Part shown: one piece after another, positions 55,081 through 62,959 of the stretch
Numbering within the stretch: the stretch's first letter is position 1
Layout: every line of letters starts with the position of its first letter
Source of the DNA: Agrococcus sp. KRD186
GTDB lineage: Bacteria; Actinomycetota; Actinomycetes; Actinomycetales; Microbacteriaceae
Direction of reading: 5' to 3'
Assembly (NCBI RefSeq): GCF_017168255.1
Contig: NZ_JABFAP010000001.1
Coordinates: 2,598,449-2,662,448, forward strand
Length of the DNA stretch: 64,000 bases
The notes under the pieces: model-generated
Seen by the model: the letters and a program-made list of their open reading frames with translations, nothing else
Database searches by the model: none
Told to the model about the DNA's origin: nothing
Position numbers and translations under genes: made by a program

Positions 55081-56571
55081 ATGCGCCTTGCGAACGTCCG
55101 CCTGCTCGCGAGCACGGCCGATCAGTCACTGACCGACCTCGACATCGTCGACGGCGTCATCGATCGCGTCAGCCCCGCCGGCTCCACGCCGTCCGCGGGC
55201 GAGCGGCACGACCTCGAGGGCGCGACGGTCATCCCCGGCCTCTGGGACGAGCACACCCACATGGGCCAGTGGGCTCGCCACCGCACGCGCCCCAGCGTGC
55301 TCGAGGCCGGCAGCGCCGCCGAGGCCGCGGCCATCGTCCGCGACGCCGCCCGCGCGCACTCCGGCGACGATCCGCTGGTGCTGGTCGGCATGCGCGACGG
55401 GCTGTGGCCCGCGGCGCCCACGCTCACACAGCTCGATGACGCGACCGGCGCCGTCCCCACGCTCATCGTCTCGAGCGACGTGCACTGCTCCTGGCCCAAC
55501 TCCGCGATGCTCGCGCGCCTCGGCCTCGAACTCGACGGCCCGCTGCTGCGTGAGGAGGCCGCCTTCGAGACCCTGCAGGTGATCGAGCGGATGCTCGACG
55601 CCGACACGCTCGACCGTCACGTCGTCGACGCCCTGGCCGCCGCGGCCGCGCGAGGCGTCGTCGGGGTCGTCGACCTCGAGTTCAGTGACGCCGTCGGCGC
55701 CTGGCAGCGGCCCGGCAGGGCGACCGCGGTGCACGTCGAGGCGGGCATCTACCAGCACGACCTGGACCTGGCGGAGCAGCGCGGCCTGCGCACGGGCGAC
55801 CTGATCGCGGGCACCGCGCGCGTCGGCCGCTTCAAGGTGATCACCGACGGCTCGCTCGGCACCCGCACGGCGTGGACCGCGCATCCGTACGACGACGGCC
55901 TGGGGGCGACGGGCAGGGGCGTGCGCAACGAGGACGACCGCGACCTCGACCGGCTGCTGGCCCGCGCGAGCCGGCTCGGGCTCAGCGCGGCGGTCCACGC
56001 CATCGGCGACGCCGCCGTCACCGCGGCCATCGACGCCTTCGAGCGCGCGGCTGTCGCGGGCCGCGCGACCGCCGACGACCGCATCGAGCACGCGCAGCTG
56101 GTCGCCGCGGCCGACATCCCGCGCATGGCCCGGCTCGGCCTCACCGCCTCGCTGCAGCCCGAGCACGCGCTCGACGACCGCGAGCTGACCGACTCGCTCT
56201 GGGGCGACCGCGCCGGCGACGCCTACCGCATCCGCTCGCTGCTCGACGGCGGCGTGCGCGCCGTGCTCGGCTCCGATGCGCCGGTCACCCCGCTCGACCC
56301 GTGGCGTGCGATCGCGACCGCCGTCACCCGCACGCGCGGCGACGAGCAGCCCTGGCAGCCGGAGGAGGCGATCGCGCTCGAGCAGGCGATCGGCGCCTCG
56401 GCGCGCACCCGCATCGCCGCGGGGGAGCCGGCCGACCTGGTCGTGCTGGCGGATGCGCTGCCGAGCGCCGATGACATCGCCCACGACCCGAACGCGGCGG
56501 CCGGGCGCCTCCGGGCGGCGGCGATCACGGCCACCCTGATCGCCGGCGAGGTCGTGCACGGCTCCCTGTAG
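55081..56571 (+). CDS. amidohydrolase family protein (YtcJ/NfdA-like)
   Basis: This 496-residue metal-dependent hydrolase has the early metal motif WDEHTHMGQWARH, then VHAIGDAAVTAAIDAF with a metal His, EHAQL with another, and GSDAPVTPLDPWRA with the catalytic Asp. The order fits the YtcJ/NfdA subgroup, which removes N-formyl or similar groups from amides. The substrate is unknown. TAGCGT lies 7 nt before the ATG, so a leaderless mRNA is likely. It follows the small membrane proteins, in the same direction, after 27 bp. Confidence 0.8.
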   Translation: MRLANVRLLASTADQSLTDLDIVDGVIDRVSPAGSTPSAGERHDLEGATVIPGLWDEHTHMGQWARHRTRPSVLEAGSAAEAAAIVRDAARAHSGDDPLVLVGMRDGLWPAAPTLTQLDDATGAVPTLIVSSDVHCSWPNSAMLARLGLELDGPLLREEAAFETLQVIERMLDADTLDRHVVDALAAAAARGVVGVVDLEFSDAVGAWQRPGRATAVHVEAGIYQHDLDLAEQRGLRTGDLIAGTARVGRFKVITDGSLGTRTAWTAHPYDDGLGATGRGVRNEDDRDLDRLLARASRLGLSAAVHAIGDAAVTAAIDAFERAAVAGRATADDRIEHAQLVAAADIPRMARLGLTASLQPEHALDDRELTDSLWGDRAGDAYRIRSLLDGGVRAVLGSDAPVTPLDPWRAIATAVTRTRGDEQPWQPEEAIALEQAIGASARTRIAAGEPADLVVLADALPSADDIAHDPNAAAGRLRAAAITATLIAGEVVHGSL

Positions 56572-56658
56572 GGCCCGCCGCGGCCCCGAACCTGCGGGCC
56601 GCGCGCGCCATCGGCTCGACGGCACTGCCGTGCGCATCCGACAGCGGATCGGCAGTCG

Positions 56659-56679
56659 GGTTGTGTCGATCGCACAACC
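56659..56679. promoter_or_regulatory. inverted repeat GGTTGTG-N7-CACAACC (operator candidate)
   Basis: Perfect 7-bp arms around TCGATCG lie 130 bp upstream of the acyl-CoA-oxidase-like gene. It has no T tract, so a regulator site (TetR/GntR-type size) is more likely than a terminator. The gap 56572-56808 holds no gene. Confidence 0.45.
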
Positions 56680-56808
56680 GGCATCGCCGACGGTGCGCGC
56701 TCGACTGTGCGGTGGGTCACGCACCCGTGCGCCCGGCCGGCCACCTGCCTACCGTGGAGATGCACCTGTCGCAGGTGCCGCATCCGCACGTCTGTCCGAG
56801 GGGGACCA

Positions 56809-58998
56809 ATGTCCGACACGAACCGCACCCGACGCCAGCGCAGCGAGGAGCCTCGCATGCACGGCAGCGTCGACGTCGACTGGCTCGGCCGCGACCTGCG
56901 AGGCGACTGGAGCGAGCAGCGGCTGCGAGCCCTCAAGAAGGTCGCCGACCCGCGCTACCAGCGCATCGACGACCTGACCATGGCCGACCATCGGCAGCGC
57001 ACGCTCGAGCAGATCCGGCTGCTCGTCGACGACGGTGCCGTGCTCGCCGCCTTCCCGAAGCGGCTCGGCGGCTCCGACGACCACGGCGGCAACGTCGCCG
57101 CGTTCGGGCTGCTCGTGCTCGCAGACCCGAGCCTGCAGATCAAGGCGGGCGTGCAGTTCGGCCTGTTCGGGGCGGCAGTGCTGCACCTGGGCACCGAGCA
57201 CCACCACGACACCTTCCTGCCGCCGATCATGCGCTTCGAGGTGCCGGGCGCCTTCGCCATGACCGAGACCGGCCACGGCTCGGACGTCGCCTCGATCGGC
57301 ACGACCGCGACCTATGACGAGGCCACCGAGGAGTTCGTCATCCACACGCCCTTCCGCGGCGCGTGGAAGGACTACATCGGCAACGCCGCCCTGCACGGCA
57401 AGGACGCGGTGGTCTTCGCGAAGCTCATCACCCGCGGCGTCGACCACGGCGTGCACGCCTTCTACGTGCCGCTGCGCGACGAGACCGGCGCGTTCCTGCC
57501 CGGCCGCGGCGGCGAGGACGACGGCTACAAGGGCGGCCTGAACGGCATCGACAACGGCCGGCTCCACTTCACGAACGTGCGGGTGCCGCGCACCAACCTG
57601 CTGAACCGCTACGGCGACGTCGCGTCCGACGGCACGTACTCGAGCCCGATCGACAGCCCCGGGCGCCGCTTCTTCACCATGATCGGCACCCTCGTGCAGG
57701 GGCGCGTCTCGCTCGACGGCGCCGCGGTCGTCGCGCAGGAGGCCGCGCTCGCCATCGCCATCCGCTACGGCGCCGAGCGCCGGCAGTTCAACGCCTCCAG
57801 CGAGACGCAGGAGGAGGTGCTGCTCGACTACCGCCGTCACCAGCGCCGCCTCTTCACGCGCCTCGCGAAGGCCTACGCCCAGGCGTACGCGCACGAGCGG
57901 CTGCTCGCGCAGTTCGACGGCGTCTTCTCGGGCCGCACCGACACGCCGGAGGAGCGCGAGGATCTCGAGACCCTCGCCGCCGGCCTCAAGTCGCTCTCCA
58001 CCTGGCAGGCGCTCGACACGCTGCAGGAGGCCCGCGAGGCCTGCGGCGGTGCCGGCTTCATGGGCGAGAACCGCCTGGTGCAGCTGCGCGCCGACCTCGA
58101 CGTGTACGTCACCTTCGAGGGCGACAACACGGTGCTGCTGCAGCTGGTCGGCAAGCGCCTGCTGGGCGACTTCGCCAAGCAGTTCAAGGGCGCCTCGAAG
58201 GGCGACATCGCCCGCTTCGCCGCCGACCAGTTCTTCGAGCGCGCCACCACGCTCGTCGGCCTGCGCACGCTCAGCCAGGACGTGCGCGACCTGCGCAACG
58301 TGAAGAAGTCGTCGCTCGCCCTGCGCGACCAGGAGGTGCAGCGCGACCTGCTCGAGGACCGCGTCGAGACGATGGTCGCCGACATCGCCGGCCGCCTGCG
58401 CCACGCCCCGAAGGACCAGGCCAAGGCGGCTGCCGCGTTCAACGCCGAGCAGCACCAGCTCATCGAGGCCGCCCGCGCCTGGGTCGAGCTGCAGCAGTAC
58501 GACGCGCTCTCGGCAGCGGTCGAGCGCGCGCCCGAGGCGACGAAGAAGGTGCTCACCCACCTGCGCGACCTCTTCGCCCTCACCATCGTCGAGGAGCACG
58601 CCGCCTGGCACCTCGAGAACGGCCGCCTCTCGGGTGCCCGCTCGCAGGCGGTCACCTCGACGATCGAGCGGCTGCTCGCCAAGCTGCGCCCGCACGCGCT
58701 CGACCTGGTCGCGGCCTTCGGGCTCGGCGACGAGCACCTCCGCTCGCACATCGCCACCGGCGCAGAGGGCGTGCGGCAGGCAGAGGCGCAGGCGCACTAC
58801 GACGCGCTGCGGGCCGCTGGCGAGCTGCCGGTGCCCGAGAAGCGCGCGAAGGCCAGCAACCCTGATGCGCAGCCGATCGCCACCGCCGGCGCTGCCCCGG
58901 TCGCGCCGTCCGAGTTCGACGACGAGGCAGACGAGTCGGTCGATGCAGGGGCGGATGCGGCTGCCGCCGGCCGGGGTGCAGAGGTCCCGACCCGCTGA
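56809..58998 (+). CDS. acyl-CoA dehydrogenase/oxidase family protein (long form)
   Basis: This 729-residue protein is about twice a normal acyl-CoA dehydrogenase and fits the peroxisomal-type acyl-CoA oxidase layout. The FAD/substrate region is GAFAMTETGHGSDVASIGTTATYDEATEEFVIHTP, a glycine-rich GGAGFMGENRLVQLRADLDVYVTFEGDNTVLLQLV supplies the catalytic-base region (one Glu in the family), and a C-terminal helical dimerisation domain follows. It likely oxidises acyl-CoA in fatty-acid degradation, passing electrons to oxygen or ETF. ATG 56809 (GAGGGGGACCA) is chosen; ATG 56857 with GAGGAGCCTCGC is an alternative. A low-complexity acidic tail ends it. Confidence 0.82.
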   Translation: MSDTNRTRRQRSEEPRMHGSVDVDWLGRDLRGDWSEQRLRALKKVADPRYQRIDDLTMADHRQRTLEQIRLLVDDGAVLAAFPKRLGGSDDHGGNVAAFGLLVLADPSLQIKAGVQFGLFGAAVLHLGTEHHHDTFLPPIMRFEVPGAFAMTETGHGSDVASIGTTATYDEATEEFVIHTPFRGAWKDYIGNAALHGKDAVVFAKLITRGVDHGVHAFYVPLRDETGAFLPGRGGEDDGYKGGLNGIDNGRLHFTNVRVPRTNLLNRYGDVASDGTYSSPIDSPGRRFFTMIGTLVQGRVSLDGAAVVAQEAALAIAIRYGAERRQFNASSETQEEVLLDYRRHQRRLFTRLAKAYAQAYAHERLLAQFDGVFSGRTDTPEEREDLETLAAGLKSLSTWQALDTLQEAREACGGAGFMGENRLVQLRADLDVYVTFEGDNTVLLQLVGKRLLGDFAKQFKGASKGDIARFAADQFFERATTLVGLRTLSQDVRDLRNVKKSSLALRDQEVQRDLLEDRVETMVADIAGRLRHAPKDQAKAAAAFNAEQHQLIEAARAWVELQQYDALSAAVERAPEATKKVLTHLRDLFALTIVEEHAAWHLENGRLSGARSQAVTSTIERLLAKLRPHALDLVAAFGLGDEHLRSHIATGAEGVRQAEAQAHYDALRAAGELPVPEKRAKASNPDAQPIATAGAAPVAPSEFDDEADESVDAGADAAAAGRGAEVPTR

Positions 58999-59018
58999 TC
59001 CCGGCATGCCGCGGGCGG

Positions 59019-59043
59019 GCCCGGTCCCCGTGCGGGGCCGGGC
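59019..59043. terminator. GC hairpin after the acyl-CoA-oxidase-like gene
   Basis: GCCCGGTCCCCG-TG-CGGGGCCGGGC has one unpaired base in the stem and lies 20 bp after the stop. Confidence 0.6.
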
Positions 59044-59066
59044 TCGCTTCATGTGCGATCCCTAGG

Positions 59067-59102
59067 GCGTATGCGGCTGGCCGCATTGCGTACGGCATAC
59101 GC
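59067..59102. promoter_or_regulatory. nested inverted repeats upstream of the desaturase gene
   Basis: GCGTATGC (59067-59074) pairs with GCATACGC (59095-59102), and ATGCGGC-TG-GCCGCAT lies inside (59071-59086). The two overlapping dyads about 85 bp before the start look like a double operator, as for TetR-type regulators of lipid desaturation. Confidence 0.5.
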
Positions 59103-59184
59103 TGAATGCATCCGGGGTCCCGATCATGCAGATCGACGGGTCCTCCACCGGCTGGGAAGTCGCCGATGACCCCGAGGGGGCCGA

Positions 59185-60288
59185 ATGACCACGACGACCG
59201 CACCAGCGGTGACGCACGGAGCGCTGCGCACCACGATCAAGGCATCCGAGCGCTCCGACGAGGACCGCCGCGCCGACTTCCGGGTCGTCGCCAAGGCCGT
59301 CCGCGACGCCGGCCTGCTCGAGCGCGCCGTCGGCTTCTACGCGTGGCTGATGGTCGGCCTCGGCGTCGCCCTCGTCGGCCTGCTGGTCGGCTCCGTGCTG
59401 CTGGGCGACAGCTGGTTCCAGCTGCTCATCGCCGCCGGGCTCGGCGTCGTGCTCACGCAGATCGCCTTCATCGCCCACGAGGCCTCGCACCGCCAGGTGC
59501 TGCAGTCGGGCCCCGCGAACGACCGCCTCGGCCGCATCCTCGCCGCCGGCGTCGTCGGCATCAGCCACCAGTGGTGGATGACGAAGCACTCGCGCCACCA
59601 CGCCAACCCCAACCAGATCGGGCGCGACCCCGACATCGAGATCGACACGATCTCGTTCCTGCCGAGCGATGCCAAGAAGGCCCGCGGCCTGCAGCGCGCG
59701 ATCACGCGCCAGCAGGGCTGGCTGTTCTTCCCGCTGCTGACGCTCGAGGGGCTGAACCTCCACCAGCACTCGATCCGCACGCTGCTCGAGCGCCGCCCGG
59801 TCACCGGCCGCTGGATCGAGCTCGGCCTCATCGCGACCCACTTCGCGGTGTACATCGGCCTCCTCCTCTTCGCGATGCCGCCGCTCATGGCGCTCGCCTT
59901 CTTCGCGGTGCAGATGGCCGTCTTCGGCATCGGCATGGGCGCATCCTTCGCCCCGAACCACAAGGGCATGCCGACGGTGAGCCGCGACGCGAAGCTCGAC
60001 TTCTTCACCAAGCAGGTGCGCACCTCCCGCAACGTGCGCGGCTGGGGCATGACGATGCTGCTGGGCGGCCTGAACTACCAGGTGGAGCACCACCTGTTCC
60101 CGAACATGGCGCGCCCGCACCTGCGGAAGGCGAGCGACATCGTGCGCGCGCACTGCGCGACGCACAACATCCCCTACGTCGAGACCGGCCTGATCGGTGC
60201 CTACGCTGCCGTCATCCGCTACCTGAACCGCGTCGGCCTCGCCGCCCGCGACCCGTTCGACTGCCCGATGCTCGACATGCGCCGCTGA
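59185..60288 (+). CDS. membrane fatty-acid desaturase (acyl-CoA/lipid type)
   Basis: This 367-residue protein has four hydrophobic helices in two pairs and the three histidine boxes of the desaturase family: HEASH (about residue 100), HSRHH (about 130) and a distal QVEHH (about 300), the diiron ligands. It introduces a double bond into acyl chains of lipids or acyl-CoA, probably with ferredoxin. The LNYQVEHHLFPNM pattern marks it as the delta-9/delta-12-type front-end-related branch (QxxHH). ATG 59185 follows GAGGGGGCCGA. It precedes the acyltransferase gene by 27 bp. Confidence 0.87.
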   Translation: MTTTTAPAVTHGALRTTIKASERSDEDRRADFRVVAKAVRDAGLLERAVGFYAWLMVGLGVALVGLLVGSVLLGDSWFQLLIAAGLGVVLTQIAFIAHEASHRQVLQSGPANDRLGRILAAGVVGISHQWWMTKHSRHHANPNQIGRDPDIEIDTISFLPSDAKKARGLQRAITRQQGWLFFPLLTLEGLNLHQHSIRTLLERRPVTGRWIELGLIATHFAVYIGLLLFAMPPLMALAFFAVQMAVFGIGMGASFAPNHKGMPTVSRDAKLDFFTKQVRTSRNVRGWGMTMLLGGLNYQVEHHLFPNMARPHLRKASDIVRAHCATHNIPYVETGLIGAYAAVIRYLNRVGLAARDPFDCPMLDMRR

Positions 60289-60314
60289 CGGCGGCCGTCT
60301 CGGCGACGAAGCAG

Positions 60315-60944
60315 ATGCGCAGGATGCCGATCCGCCGCGCGCTCGCGCGGCTGCACTGGGCGGTCAGCCCGTGGACGCTGCTGCGTGAGCAGCCACGGCC
60401 GGACGGCACGCTGCACGAGGGGCCACGGCTGCTGATCGGCGCCCCCCACACCTCGAACCGCGACTTCGTGCTGATGCTCGCCATCTCGTGGGATGCGGGC
60501 CTGGCGGTGCGCTGGCTCGGCAAGCGCGAGCTCTTCCAGGGCCCCTTCGGTCGCGTCATGCACTGGCTCGGCGGCATCCCCGTCGACCGCGACGACCCCG
60601 CGGGGCTCGCCGAGCGCGTGGTCGAGCTGGCTCGCACCGACCCGCGCGCGGCGATCGTCGTCACCCCCGACGGCACGCGCAGCTCGAGTCAGTGGCGCAG
60701 CGGCTTCTACCGCATCGCCTACGAAGCGGATGTGCCGGTCACGCTCGGCTTCGTCGACTCGGTCACCGGCACCACGGGCCTCGGGCCGACCGTCTGGCTC
60801 ACGGGCGACGTGCCGGCCGACATGGATCGCATCCGCGCCTTCTACGCCGGCAAGCGCGGCATCATCCCCGAGCGCACCACCGAGCCGCGGCTCGCCGACG
60901 AGGCGGGCCTGGCCGAGCGGCTCGCAGCCGAGGGGCGACCCTGA
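60315..60944 (+). CDS. PlsC-like 1-acylglycerol-3-phosphate acyltransferase family protein
   Basis: This 209-residue protein has the acyltransferase motif H-x4-D as APHTSNRDFVL (about residues 45-55), followed by GKRELFQGPFGRVMHWLGGIPVDR and the substrate motif VTPDGTRSSSQWRSGFY (E replaced by PDG in the usual EGTR). It is shorter than PlsC. It would transfer an acyl group in lipid synthesis or remodelling, consistent with the desaturase gene just upstream. ATG 60315 (MRRMPIRR) is chosen; ATG 60324 is possible. Confidence 0.78.
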   Translation: MRRMPIRRALARLHWAVSPWTLLREQPRPDGTLHEGPRLLIGAPHTSNRDFVLMLAISWDAGLAVRWLGKRELFQGPFGRVMHWLGGIPVDRDDPAGLAERVVELARTDPRAAIVVTPDGTRSSSQWRSGFYRIAYEADVPVTLGFVDSVTGTTGLGPTVWLTGDVPADMDRIRAFYAGKRGIIPERTTEPRLADEAGLAERLAAEGRP

Positions 60945-60951
60945 GCCGAGC

Positions 60952-61016
60952 CGGAGCCGACCCGGAGCCGACCCGGAGCCGACCCGGAGCCGACCCGGAG
61001 CCGACCCGGAGCCCGG
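60952..61016. repeat. 12-bp tandem repeat GGAGCCGACCC(G), five copies
   Basis: A clean 12-bp unit fills the spacer between the acyltransferase stop and the FMN-barrel gene. Confidence 0.8.
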
Positions 61017-61057
61017 CCCCCCTGGCGCGAGCGCCGCAGCAGTGCGAGCATGAGGCC

Positions 61058-61516
61058 ATGAGCCAGCATGCGGGGCGCGAGAACCCGGTCCACGAGATCA
61101 GCGAGGACGAGTGCCTCAAGCTCCTCGCCCTGTTCGAGTTCGGCCGCATCGCCTTCCGCGTCGGCGACCTGCTCGAGGTGTTCCCGGTCAACTACCACTC
61201 GGCAGGCCGTGAGATCACCTTCCGCACCGCCCCCGGCACGAAGCTCGCCGGTGCGCTGATGGCCCACGACGTGGTCTTCGAGATCGACAACATCGGCGTC
61301 AAGGAGGCCTGGAGCGTCATCGGGCACGGGCGGGCGCGCCGGCTGGAGGCTCAGGACGAGATCGAGGCCGCCTCTGCGCTGCCGATCCACCCGCTCATCC
61401 CGACGGTGAAGCGCGAGTTCGTGCGCATCGACCTCACCCGGCTCTCCGGCCGCCGCTTCCACCGCTGGGCCGAGCCCCACCCCGACGACGAGCCGCTGGT
61501 CGACTCGACCGACTGA
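61058..61516 (+). CDS. pyridoxamine-phosphate-oxidase-like FMN-binding protein
   Basis: This 152-residue split-barrel protein contains [50 protein letters not shown] and [18 protein letters not shown], the sequence of strands found in the PNPOx-like / Rv2074-type F420 or FMN proteins. It probably binds a flavin or F420 and reduces a small molecule; it is not the vitamin B6 enzyme proper. ATG 61058 is the first start after the repeat. The next gene is an F420-dependent-reductase-like protein, which supports a link with that cofactor. Confidence 0.7.
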   Translation: MSQHAGRENPVHEISEDECLKLLALFEFGRIAFRVGDLLEVFPVNYHSAGREITFRTAPGTKLAGALMAHDVVFEIDNIGVKEAWSVIGHGRARRLEAQDEIEAASALPIHPLIPTVKREFVRIDLTRLSGRRFHRWAEPHPDDEPLVDSTD

Positions 61517-61614
61517 GGCTGCTCACCCTGCTCGAGATGGGCGACGCCAGCGCGGGGAATGCGCCCGGCGAGCCCGCTGTTGTCAGACACCAGAGCAACC
61601 CCGGGGAGTCACGC

Positions 61615-62295
61615 ATGTCGCAGCAGGTCGAGTCCATCGCCGAGCGCAGCCAGCCGTCGTCAGAGACGATCACGGTCGCCATCCTGGGCGCCGGCAAGAT
61701 CGGCACGGTGCTGGCCAAGCTCGCGCTCGCCGCCGGCCACCGCACGCTCATCGCCGGCTCGGGCAGCGCCGCGCGCATCCGACTGATCGTCGAGTACCTG
61801 GCGCCGGGCGCCGAGGCGATGGTGTCGGCGGATGCCGCTGCCGCGGCCGACGTCGTCATCCTCGCCCTGCCGCTCGGGCAGTACGACCGACTGCCGGCGG
61901 AGCAGCTCGAGGGGAAGCTCGTCATCGACGCCATGAACTACTGGTGGGAGACCGATGGCATCCGCGACGAGTTCACCGACCCCGAGCGGTCGACGAGCAC
62001 GATCGTGCAGGAGTTCCTGCCCGCTTCGCGCGTCGTCAAGGCCTTCAACCACATGGGCTACCACGACCTCGCCGACTGGCCTCGGCCCGCCGGGCATCCG
62101 CAGCGCCGAGCGATCGCGGTCGCGGGCGACGACACGCGCGACGTCGAGCTGGTCGCGGGCCTCGTCGACGACTTCGGCTTCGACCCCGTCGTGCTCGAGT
62201 CGCTGGCCGCCGGCCTGCACCTGCAGCCGGGCTGGGCCGCGTTCGGGGCGAACGAGGACGCCGAGACGCTGCGCGGTCTCATCGCGACGGCCTGA
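61615..62295 (+). CDS. NAD(P)-binding F420-dependent-reductase-like protein
   Basis: The 226-residue Rossmann protein has the dinucleotide loop [18 protein letters not shown] near residue 20 and a second domain ([32 protein letters not shown]). The order matches the F420H2:NADP oxidoreductase / TrkA-like family that exchanges hydride between F420 and NADP. ATG 61615 follows GGGGAGTCACGC; the frame is open upstream but poorly conserved. It ends before a terminator shared with the tRNA cluster, which is transcribed towards it. Confidence 0.75.
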   Translation: MSQQVESIAERSQPSSETITVAILGAGKIGTVLAKLALAAGHRTLIAGSGSAARIRLIVEYLAPGAEAMVSADAAAAADVVILALPLGQYDRLPAEQLEGKLVIDAMNYWWETDGIRDEFTDPERSTSTIVQEFLPASRVVKAFNHMGYHDLADWPRPAGHPQRRAIAVAGDDTRDVELVAGLVDDFGFDPVVLESLAAGLHLQPGWAAFGANEDAETLRGLIATA

Positions 62296-62369
62296 CGCAT
62301 CCGTCGACCCCGACATCGAGGGTCGCATCGGCGTGTCTTGAGGCTCAGGAGTGTCGCGGGAACACCGAA

Positions 62370-62388
62370 GCCCCCGCTGAACGGGGGC
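62370..62388. terminator. terminator between the reductase-like gene and tRNA-Phe (bidirectional)
   Basis: GCCCCCG-CTGAA-CGGGGGC with flanking AA / TTCTC can end transcription from both sides. Confidence 0.85.
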
Positions 62389-62395
62389 TTCTCTG

Positions 62396-62468
62396 TGGCT
62401 CCGACGGGCGTCGATCCCGTGACCTCACGATTTTCAGTCGTGCGCTCTACCAACTGAGCTACAGAGCC
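62396..62468 (-). tRNA. tRNA-Phe (GAA)
   Basis: On the minus strand the gene reads GGCTCTG...CGGAGCC with D arm GCTCAGTTGGTAGAGC and anticodon loop CTGAAAA (GAA). The discriminator is A and no CCA is encoded. It is the last tRNA of a leftward Glu-Asp-Phe cluster. Confidence 0.93.
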
Positions 62469-62540
62469 GGACTCCTGCGAGCCTGACGGGCTCGCGCCCG
62501 CCCGTGCGCGAGACCCTCTCTTTCGAGAGGGCCTCAGGCA

Positions 62541-62618
62541 TGGCGACCCTGACGGGACTTGAACCCGCGACCTCCGCCGTGACAGGGCGGCGCGCTAACC
62601 AGACTGCGCTACAGGGCC
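62541..62618 (-). tRNA. tRNA-Asp (GTC), CCA encoded
   Basis: The anticodon loop CTGTCAC gives GTC. The acceptor GGCCCTG pairs with CAGGGTC with one G-T wobble; discriminator G is followed by CCA in the DNA, unlike the neighbouring tRNAs. The D loop has one extra base. Confidence 0.92.
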
Positions 62619-62660
62619 TAACTGGTAGAACCCATCGTACAGACCAAAATCCGTACTGAG

Positions 62661-62733
62661 TGACCCCAACGGGATTCGAACCCGTGCTGCCGCCGTGAAA
62701 GGGCGGTGTCCTAGGCCTCTAAACGATGGGGCC
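62661..62733 (-). tRNA. tRNA-Glu (TTC)
   Basis: The acceptor GGCCCCA pairs with TGGGGTC; anticodon loop CTTTCAC gives TTC (codons GAA/GAG). It is the first gene of the three-tRNA cluster read leftward from about 62760. Confidence 0.93.
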
Positions 62734-62817
62734 GTATGCCGAAGCATGCGACTACCGAGGAGCAACGCTACAGGACGGTTGCAGCTCCGTGCAAACCGAC
62801 GCGAAATCGCGACACGC

Positions 62818-62872
62818 CCACCTGAAGTTCTGCTGAACAAACCTTCAGGTGGAACATGAAACTTGGTAGCGT
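62818..62872 (+). promoter_or_regulatory. inverted repeat and promoter of the envelope-hydrolase gene
   Basis: CCACCTGAAG (62818-62827) and CTTCAGGTGG (62843-62852) are perfect inverted copies. TTCAGG (62844-62849) and TAGCGT (62867-62872) are 17 bp apart and can act as -35 and -10. The remaining space 62734-62959 shows no gene. Confidence 0.5.
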
Positions 62873-62959
62873 GGGCCCGATTGTGTCGTGACGAACGCGG
62901 TGAGCCGGGTGCACGATGGTGGACGAAGCGGCGGTACGACGCCGCGAGACGGGACGACC

